Positions 1 to 4,917 of a stretch of 14,341 bases of DNA are shown in pieces. Origin of the DNA: CAZFAP01 sp964516325. Its GTDB lineage: Bacteria; Auribacterota; JABMQX01. Within the stretch, counting starts at the first letter, position 1, and the number at the start of each line of letters is the position of its first letter. A program made the translations under genes and the position numbers. The notes beneath the pieces are model-generated. The model did no database searches. It saw only the letters and a list, made by a program, of their open reading frames with translations, and was not told the DNA's origin. The stretch spans positions 1-14,341 of the forward strand of contig CAZFAP010000127.1 of assembly GCA_964516325.1 (NCBI GenBank). Reading direction: 5' to 3'.

Positions 1-615
1 CGGTGGACTCACTTCGTACTTCACCATGCCGCTCCATTCTTTGACCTTCACGTCGCCGCGCTTAATAACGACGGCCGGGCACTTCTTCAACAGGCCGCTG
101 GCCATGAGCTTATGGGTCTTCCGGTTGGCGCCGAACCGGCCGTACGTTCCAATCTGGAAGATGCGTCCGTAGCGTTTCTCGGCTTCGGCGACCGCGCGAC
201 CTTCGGCGATGAATCGCGTCATCGGCTTTTCACAAACGACGTCTTTGCCTGCCTCCATGGCGGCAATGGAGACCAATGCGTGCCAGCCCGGGTGCGTCCC
301 GATCGCCACGATGTCAATGTCCTTTCGTTCCAGCACGCGGCGATAGTCCGTGTAAATTGTGTTGTTGTCCGCCCTGTCCGCAAAGCGAACGTCGCACCTC
401 GCGAGCAGTTTCACATCGAGGCCGTGGTGACCCTTCAGGTCGGCGAACGTCCCGGGGCCGCGACCGCCGCTGCCGACCAGGGCCCCGCCGTAGGTGTCGC
501 TCGGCGGGGTGTTCCCGGGTCCGCCCAGCACGTGCCGCGGCACAATGGTGAGAGCGGCCGCACCCAGCGAGCCTTTCAAGAACTGACGACGTGTTACTGC
601 CTTACGCTTTCGCAT
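1..615 (-). CDS. Gfo/Idh/MocA-family oxidoreductase with Tat signal (3' end outside window)
   Basis: This NAD(P)-dependent sugar/inositol-type dehydrogenase relative is probably exported and acts in the periplasm. The frame is open for 205 codons from an ATG at 615-613 to the left edge, so the C-terminal half is missing. The N-terminus MRKRKAVTRRQFLKGSLG is a twin-arginine leader, followed by a hydrophobic AAALTIV stretch and PRHVLGG, as is common in planctomycete and verrucomicrobial members. Next come a Rossmann start (LVGSGGRGPG, about residues 61-70), RCDV near residue 90, the Y-x-D-Y-R-x-V-L motif (about 103-110), and GTHPGWH followed by VVCEKPMT (about 141-148), whose EKP is the family hallmark. 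A ribosome site AGGAGGG (complement of 622-628) lies 6 nt before the ATG. It is divergent from the rest of the window. The substrate cannot be read from the sequence; many exported planctomycete members have no assigned reaction. Confidence 0.93.
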   Translation of the reverse strand, partial: MRKRKAVTRRQFLKGSLGAAALTIVPRHVLGGPGNTPPSDTYGGALVGSGGRGPGTFADLKGHHGLDVKLLARCDVRFADRADNNTIYTDYRRVLERKDIDIVAIGTHPGWHALVSIAAMEAGKDVVCEKPMTRFIAEGRAVAEAEKRYGRIFQIGTYGRFGANRKTHKLMASGLLKKCPAVVIKRGDVKVKEWSGMVKYEVSPP

Positions 616-981
616 ACGATGCCCTCCTTCGGTTACCAGATAGATTTTGGACTTGTCCCACAGTACAAGGGGCGTCAGCCGTTAATGAATATTGTTCTGC
701 TTGTCCAGCCGGGGCGGCCTGCCGAGAAACGCCAGTATCCAGCAGGACAATGAAGAATAGTAATGCTCTCCATTCCACAATCAACCATTTTCTCAGAAAA
801 ATGCCGGGGGATGCATCTTATGTTTCTTCCAATCACCTTGGGGTCTTCGAGAGACGCGACTCAGTTCTCCGTTTGTCGGACTGACGTTTTGCCGTAAGGG
901 AAGACTGCGGGGATTTCGAGGAGAAGGGGGCATGTTTGAGCTGTTGGCGGAAGGAATGCCGGAAAAATTGATTTTTCTTTT
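616..981. other. intergenic stretch without convincing gene
   Basis: Apart from the ribosome site of the leftward oxidoreductase at 622-628, I see no protein with family resemblance on either strand. A 39-codon frame from ATG 933 with an upstream GGAGAAGGGGG overlaps the next gene and looks accidental. The right end (963-976) contains a perfect AAAAAT-TG-ATTTTT palindrome that begins an AT-rich patch, unlike its surroundings. The left boundary of the insertion-element remnant probably lies somewhere here, but no terminal inverted repeat could be fixed by eye. Confidence 0.5.
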
Positions 982-1017
982 TTGCCTTGATTCTTGTATG
1001 CGTTATACTAATATACT
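982..1017 (+). promoter_or_regulatory. candidate sigma70-type promoter before the DUF6788-like gene
   Basis: Two overlapping readings are possible: TTGCCT (982-987), 16 bp, TATACT (1004-1009), or TTGATT (987-992), 19 bp, TATACT (1012-1017). TATACT occurs twice 8 bp apart. The patch lies within an AT-rich segment (963-1030). Either reading would start transcription only a few to about 15 nt before ATG 1029, giving a very short leader with no clear Shine-Dalgarno. The assignment rests on consensus match only. Confidence 0.45.
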
Positions 1018-1028
1018 GTACAAGAAAC

Positions 1029-1445
1029 ATGCGCCCTTTATCAGAAATTAGCCGCGCTCATCCGCGGCAGCGGATTGCGCAACCGGCTCGTCAACGGCGG
1101 GGGGCCGAACGGGTGCTTCTGGAGCGGTGTGCCCTGCTGAAAGGCACCCTCTTGGAAGTGCAACGCACGTGTGGGAAGCCGGGATGCAAGTGTAGCCGGG
1201 GTCAGAAGCATACCTGCTGGCAGCTTTCGGCCAGCGTGGAAGGGAAGACCCGCGCCTGGAACGTGCCGCGTCGGTATCTTGCCGAGGTGAAACGGCTGAC
1301 GGAGAACTACGGTCGTTTCCGCCGGGCCCGGGCGGCGTGGGTTCGGCTCAATGCCGAGATGCGGGAGCGGATCAACGAGACGGAAGCGGCTCGCACCGTG
1401 GGGGATTTTCGAGATGAATACAGGCGTCAAAAAAGGTCTTCCTGA
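1029..1445 (+). CDS. small DUF6788-type protein, probable accessory gene of an insertion element
   Basis: A basic 138-residue protein. The central part has the pattern I recognise from the DUF6788 family: L-K-G-T-L then RTCGKPGCKCSRGQKH (a CxxxxCxC zinc-ribbon-like knuckle), W-Q-L-S-A-S-V-E-G-K-T-R, a V-P-R-R-Y-L element, and a helical K-R-L-T-E-N-Y-x-R-F-R tail. The function is unknown. Such proteins are often found beside transposases, and here a transposase tail begins 11 bp after the stop. I prefer ATG 1029 over the in-frame TTG at 987, because that TTG lies inside the promoter region and the extra residues show no family resemblance. The gene appears intact. Whether it is part of the transposition machinery or a hitch-hiker cannot be told from sequence alone. 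Confidence 0.7.
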   Translation: MRPLSEISRAHPRQRIAQPARQRRGAERVLLERCALLKGTLLEVQRTCGKPGCKCSRGQKHTCWQLSASVEGKTRAWNVPRRYLAEVKRLTENYGRFRRARAAWVRLNAEMRERINETEAARTVGDFRDEYRRQKRSS

Positions 1446-1455
1446 CTTCACTTGA

Positions 1456-1842
1456 TGTGCATGCCCCCCCGAAGTCGTGGACCGCCACGACCTGCGCAAC
1501 CTCATTGAGAACTGCGGTAACCGCGACCTGAAGCAGGGGCGGCTCATCAACAAGTATCCCAAGAAGCACGTCGCTGCCATCCGCGCCCGTGTCTACCTCA
1601 CCATCGGGATGTTCAACATGACCCTTGCCTACCGCAGTCGAGAAGGGCTGCAGATTGCCCAGGAATGCATTCGCCGCTACCGCCTCAGGACCATGGCCCA
1701 GGCCCGACACAAATGCATGATCGTCTCCGGCGACCACTGCGGGATCTTTGATCTCGAAGAGCTGATGATGCTTCTCGGTCAGCCGGTGCGATGTCCCATG
1801 CGCACCGATGAAGAACAGTTCCGGAAGGTTCACGGGCTGTAG
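1456..1842 (+). pseudogene. C-terminal remnant of an IS4-like DDE transposase
   Basis: The frame is open from just after a TGA at 1453-1455 to the TAG at 1840-1842, and its only early start is a GTG at 1477. It reads as the last ~128 residues of a transposase. The DRHDLRN-LIEN-x-G-N-R-D-L-K-Q motif matches the YREK signature of IS4-type enzymes (Y-x2-R-x3-E-x6-K), with H in the Tyr position and one extra residue before Lys, and it contains the third catalytic acidic residue. A hydrophobic helix (VYLTIGMFNMTLAYR) and a C-terminal LEELMMLLGQPVR segment follow. The N-terminal several hundred residues, with the first two catalytic Asp, are missing; the DUF6788 gene ends where they should begin. 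A run of seven C (1464-1470) lies at the junction. It is most simply an internal deletion derivative, so not active. Confidence 0.65.
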
Positions 1843-1862
1843 CCGCCCGGGCACCACGCCCG

Positions 1863-2131
1863 TACTGTCCCCACAGCCCACCCCCTGGAGCCCCTTCCCC
1901 TGCAGCAGACCGGTCCGCCTTGTCGCCGAATGCCCAACTCAATCCACCCGTACTCTTCCCGGCACACAACCCTCGCTGACCAAAGCCCCACCCTGGCCGC
2001 GCCCTCCGACAGCCAGTACCCGGTGGCCCAGGCACGCTGCCCCGCTTCTGGATCAGCCGAAAAATCACCCTTTTCTCCTCTCGCCACACCCGATTCCGCA
2101 ACGAACCGTCCTCCTTATGGCACAATCTGAA
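1863..2131. other. non-coding, strongly C-rich stretch
   Basis: The plus strand is visibly rich in C and poor in G through most of this interval (many CCC, CCCC and CACC blocks). Open frames on both strands translate to low-complexity Pro/Ser/Arg or Gly/Ala/Arg text without family resemblance. The reading frame of the downstream repressor stays open backwards through this whole interval, but the text is not protein-like and lacks a ribosome site. I see no RNA gene or terminator with a U-run. Confidence 0.5.
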
Positions 2132-2147
2132 GAAATTCTGCAATTTC
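2132..2147. promoter_or_regulatory. palindrome immediately upstream of the -35 box
   Basis: Perfect inverted repeat GAAATT (2132-2137), CTGC, AATTTC (2142-2147), ending 3 bp before the -35 hexamer at 2151. The position suits an activator or repressor half-site pair, or an UP-like element. The function is inferred from position only. Confidence 0.4.
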
Positions 2148-2150
2148 CTC

Positions 2151-2179
2151 TTGACTGCCTGAGAAAGTGCAGGTATACT
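2151..2179 (+). promoter_or_regulatory. strong sigma70-type promoter of the repressor/LRR operon
   Basis: TTGACT (2151-2156) and TATACT (2174-2179) are separated by an ideal 17 bp. Each hexamer is one base from consensus. It is the best promoter in the window and faces the repressor gene. Transcription would start near 2186, giving a leader of about 207 nt before ATG 2393. No comparable promoter was seen in the short gaps between the downstream genes, which supports a single long transcript. Confidence 0.75.
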
Positions 2180-2185
2180 GCAGGT
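2168..2185. promoter_or_regulatory. candidate operator over the -10 box
   Basis: The dyad TGCAG (2168-2172), GTATA, CTGCA (2178-2182) is centred on the -10 hexamer. The same bases also form a direct repeat TGCAGGT at 2168-2174 and 2179-2185, 11 bp apart, about one helical turn. Repressors of the BlaI/MecI type bind dyads overlapping their own promoter, so this is the natural candidate for autoregulation. The sequence is not the classical staphylococcal TACA-x2-TGTA operator. Confidence 0.5.
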
Positions 2186-2392
2186 GATATTCGAAGCGCG
2201 GAGGTGGAGGAGGGCATCTGGTCCTTGGCAGGCGCTGCAATTCGTGGGTCTTGTACCCAACTTGCCACAGCGTTACAGCATCACAGGGACAGGTTGCTCT
2301 CTGTCCCTGACAATATGGAATATCCTGCAATCCGGTCATGGAACGCAGGCTCAGGGTTTGTCCCGTTATCTTCTAAATTTGGAGGATGTGCG
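2186..2392 (+). promoter_or_regulatory. structured 5' leader of the operon
   Basis: A leader of about 207 nt, unusually long for a repressor gene. It contains a perfect 9-bp stem (CAGGGACAG 2284-2292 with CTGTCCCTG 2301-2309, 8-nt loop) and a 5-bp stem (TGGGT 2245-2249 with ACCCA 2255-2259). A partial outer pairing TGGCA (2226-2230) with TGCCA (2263-2267) may enclose the latter. No U-run follows the 9-bp stem, so it is not a standard intrinsic terminator. CTGCAAT occurs at 2235 and 2325, and also at 2138 upstream of the promoter. The leader does not match a riboswitch class I recognise. It ends with the ribosome site GGAGG at 2381-2385. Confidence 0.4.
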
Positions 2393-2791
2393 ATGGCTTC
2401 GTTGAATCCGAACGAGCTGGAAATCATGAAGGTTTTGTGGGAGGGGGGAGCGCTCAAGCCGTCCGAAATTCAGGAACAACTTTCCCATCCCGTCAAGAAC
2501 TCGGCATTGCGTTGGCAATTGGGGGCGTTGGTCGAGAAGGGACACCTGATTCGTAAGAAGAAGGGCAAGGCGTATTACTACTCGGCCCGAACGCACCGGC
2601 ACAGCGCTCTCAAGAAGCTAACCCGTGGGCTGGCTGAAGTCTTCTGTGGCGGTTCGGCCGTGGCCCTCATCGGGCAAATGATCGAATCGGAGGAAGAATT
2701 GTCTGAGGAGGACATCCGGGAGCTCCGCCGGATTGCCGCGAGGAAGGCGTCCTCCACAAGACCCTTGAGCAACGAGGAGACTGAGAAATGA
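2393..2791 (+). CDS. BlaI/MecI-family transcriptional repressor
   Basis: A 132-residue winged-helix repressor that in known systems binds promoter dyads as a dimer and is inactivated when its partner M56 sensor peptidase triggers its cleavage. Residues 4-66 form the DNA-binding part: N-P-N-E-L-E-I-M-K-V-L-W, then L-K-P-S-E-I-Q-E-Q-L, the recognition helix near NSALRWQLGALVEKGHL (37-53), and the K-K-K-G-K-A-Y-Y-Y wing. Residues 70-115 form the dimerisation part, with FCGGS (84-88) and E-E-L-S-E-E-D-I-R-E-L-R-R. The Asn-Phe scissile bond of staphylococcal BlaI/MecI is not conserved; the aligned stretch is ALIGQMIES. ATG 2393 is chosen for GGAGG 7 nt upstream and the usual family length, although the frame is open far upstream. 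The stop overlaps the next ATG by 4 bp (ATGA), indicating translational coupling. The neighbour is not a beta-lactamase, so the regulated target is probably this operon. Confidence 0.93.
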   Translation: MASLNPNELEIMKVLWEGGALKPSEIQEQLSHPVKNSALRWQLGALVEKGHLIRKKKGKAYYYSARTHRHSALKKLTRGLAEVFCGGSAVALIGQMIESEEELSEEDIRELRRIAARKASSTRPLSNEETEK

Positions 2792-4854
2792 GCCAACGCC
2801 GGAAACGCGGGTTCATGGACTCGCCCATGATGGCACGAGAACCAAAGATCAGGGTTCGCTCGGAGTTGTTGAGACAGAAGGTCTGGGCTCCGCTCCGCCG
2901 CCCGCGGGTCGCGTTAGCGCTCGCGGCGGGCATTGTTCTGTTGGCTGGAGTGGGTGGCTTGAAGTTGATCGAAACCGGAGGAAGTTTTGCGATAACCTCC
3001 GCCATACCAGCCGAAAGAGGCCATTCTGAGCCGCGTGGAAAGGGCGCGCGTGTCGTTCATTTTCCCGTGGGGCGCTCGCTGGGAAGACTTCTGGTGAAGG
3101 ACGCAGGCATTGACGACAGCCTCGACCCCTTCGGTGATGTGGTCTTTCGATGGGAATACTTTGCCGAGGCTACAGGCGATGTAACCGTTCCACCAGGCAA
3201 ACGCTTCGGCCTCTGGGTCCATCCGGCTGCCTTGAGCGACTTGTCGCCCCTTTCCGCTCTGAAACCGGATGACCTCCACATGCTGATGATCAGTCCTTTG
3301 CCGACCCCGCGGCTCAACCCGGACGAGGCGATCATGCCGTATCTCAGCGGCTTGACAGGTCTGGAAACTTTGGTGCTGGAATACATGAATATTACCCAGA
3401 AGGGACTCGGGTTCATCAAGGGGCTCAAATCGCTGAAGCATCTGCGGCTTTCGTCAGAGCCGCCAACGAAATCAGGGGCAGTACCAAAAGACTTCGGCAA
3501 CGCAGGGGGAATTGCTTGTTTGGCGGAGCTGAGGTCTTTGGAGACGCTGTGGCTGTCCAGCCCCCGAATCACGGACGACTGCCTTTCTTATGTGGCAAAG
3601 CTAAAATCGCTTCGAGAGCTACAGGTTTGGAGCCCGAGCATCCGCGGTCCGGGCTTGGCGTATCTGGCCAAACTGCCTTCTCTCGAGCGGTTACGACTCC
3701 AGCTACGAGTGGGCGACGCCGGACTTGTTCACCTCAAGAACATCGCAACCCTGAGGGAACTCCGGCTCGGCGCCTTCGGGATCACGGATGCGGGCTTGTC
3801 GCATCTGGCGAATCTTGCCGGATTAGAGCACTTAGACCTCTCTCAGAATCCGATCACCGGCACCGGGCTTGCTGCTGTGGGAGCCCTGCGCTCACTCAAC
3901 GAACTCAACCTCAGCGGGACGAAAATAACGGATGACGCTCTCGCGCATGTCAGGACAATGCGTTCACTCACTTCTCTCGACCTTACCTATACTCAGATAA
4001 CGGACAGCGGCCTGGCTCACCTCAAGGAGATGAGGTCGCTCGAATCTCTGAAACTCCCTGCGGGGATTACTGATAGCGGCCTGGCCTATCTGGGCGGATT
4101 GGACAAACTCAAGCGCCTTTGGAATCCCGGTCCAGTCACCGATGCGGGTCTCCAACATTTGGCGAAACTCCAATCCCTCGAGGAACTCCGCGTTCGCGGC
4201 GAAGCCATCACCGACGCGGGGATGCCCCACATCGCGAAGCTTACCAACCTGCGTGCTCTCTCAATCACGTGCCCCATAACAAACGGTGGACTTGCCACGT
4301 TGACCGCGCTGAAATCGCTGACGACGTTGAGGCTGCAACGCACGGCGATCACGATGTCGGGACTGGCTCAACTCAACGCGTTGACCGGCTTGACGCATTT
4401 GGAGCTCTATAACGTCCCCAGCGACGGGTCCCCCCTGAACATCGGAGGACTGACGCAACTCAAGCTGCTCGATTTTGGGAAAACTCGACTCGATGATGAG
4501 GACCTGGCGTGCCTCGCAAAGCTCACTCGTCTCAAAGAACTCTATTTCCTCCCCCAGAGCGGAATCAGCGATAGGGGTATCGCCCACCTGTCCGGCCTGG
4601 TCCTTCTGGAGCACCTCGGTATCGGCGGGCCGCACTTGACGGACAAGTCTTTATCGTACCTCGCGAATATGAAGAAGCTGGACTATTTGTGGGTCGGCGA
4701 TGGCGATTTCACCGACGAAGGGCTGCGCCATCTGGAAGGGCTCAAAGGATTGCGATCATTGGAAGTTACTTCCAGAAGCGCTTTCAGCCCCGGCGCCCTG
4801 GACCGCCCTCGCAAGAATCTGCCGAACCTTCAGAGCTGGAGGATCGTGCCGTGA
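2788..4854 (+). CDS. LRR-A: membrane-anchored LRR protein with a residual M56 tail
   Basis: This 688-residue protein starts inside the repressor's stop codon, with GAGGAG 8 nt upstream. Residues 1-40 are strongly basic. Residues 15-61 (MAREPKIRVRSELL, RQKVW, a helix at about 41-58, GGLKLI) match the segment following the peptidase core of LRR-D (MARKPQIRVRLEVL, SRRIW, helix, GGLKLV). It is therefore a type II anchored protein whose peptidase portion has been lost. Residues 88-185 are the shared pre-LRR module (VVHFPVGRSLG, RWEYFAEATGDVTVP, KPDDLH). About 18 LRRs and the cap (ALDRPRKNLPNLQSWRIVP) follow. It lacks the Tyr-rich insert of the other four and the Cys of the D-D-R-C-M element (here DEAIM). 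It shares RGPGL and LWVHPAALSDLS with LRR-B, its closest sister. Its job is probably extracellular ligand binding; the ligand is unknown. Confidence 0.9.
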   Translation: MSQRRKRGFMDSPMMAREPKIRVRSELLRQKVWAPLRRPRVALALAAGIVLLAGVGGLKLIETGGSFAITSAIPAERGHSEPRGKGARVVHFPVGRSLGRLLVKDAGIDDSLDPFGDVVFRWEYFAEATGDVTVPPGKRFGLWVHPAALSDLSPLSALKPDDLHMLMISPLPTPRLNPDEAIMPYLSGLTGLETLVLEYMNITQKGLGFIKGLKSLKHLRLSSEPPTKSGAVPKDFGNAGGIACLAELRSLETLWLSSPRITDDCLSYVAKLKSLRELQVWSPSIRGPGLAYLAKLPSLERLRLQLRVGDAGLVHLKNIATLRELRLGAFGITDAGLSHLANLAGLEHLDLSQNPITGTGLAAVGALRSLNELNLSGTKITDDALAHVRTMRSLTSLDLTYTQITDSGLAHLKEMRSLESLKLPAGITDSGLAYLGGLDKLKRLWNPGPVTDAGLQHLAKLQSLEELRVRGEAITDAGMPHIAKLTNLRALSITCPITNGGLATLTALKSLTTLRLQRTAITMSGLAQLNALTGLTHLELYNVPSDGSPLNIGGLTQLKLLDFGKTRLDDEDLACLAKLTRLKELYFLPQSGISDRGIAHLSGLVLLEHLGIGGPHLTDKSLSYLANMKKLDYLWVGDGDFTDEGLRHLEGLKGLRSLEVTSRSAFSPGALDRPRKNLPNLQSWRIVP

Positions 4855-4917
4855 CGGCGGGGGGCAGCTGAGGGAAGGCAGCCTCCCGAGACCCGTCGAG
4901 AGGAAAGGAGTTGGGTG

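Larger units (their letters stand above)
1000..1862 (+). mobile_element. decayed insertion-element remnant (approximate limits)
   Basis: The DUF6788-type gene and the transposase tail form a two-gene insertion-sequence layout with most of the transposase deleted. A small hairpin (CGGGC 1848-1852, GCCCG 1858-1862) follows the transposase stop. Terminal inverted repeats and target-site duplications were not found by eye, so both limits are approximate. The element sits directly upstream of the BlaI/LRR block and may have taken part in its acquisition, which is inference. Confidence 0.5.

Noticed and set aside
112..753. 213-codon plus-strand frame over the left edge
   Set aside because: It is the shadow of the minus-strand Gfo/Idh/MocA gene, which has the EKP motif, Tat leader and ribosome site.
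602..784. 60-codon minus-strand frame with a hydrophobic start
   Set aside because: It overlaps the start and ribosome site of the oxidoreductase in another frame and shows no family resemblance.
933..1052. 39-codon ORF with a good upstream purine run
   Set aside because: It overlaps the DUF6788-type gene and its promoter in another frame, and the sequence resembles nothing known.
2284..2309. 9-bp hairpin as an intrinsic terminator
   Set aside because: No U-run follows the stem and it precedes the first gene. It is kept as a leader structure instead.
1808..2392. N-terminal extension of the repressor frame (open back to 1808)
   Set aside because: The in-frame text is low-complexity and not protein-like, spans the promoter and leader, and would more than double the normal BlaI length. 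ATG 2393 has a good ribosome site at 2381-2385.
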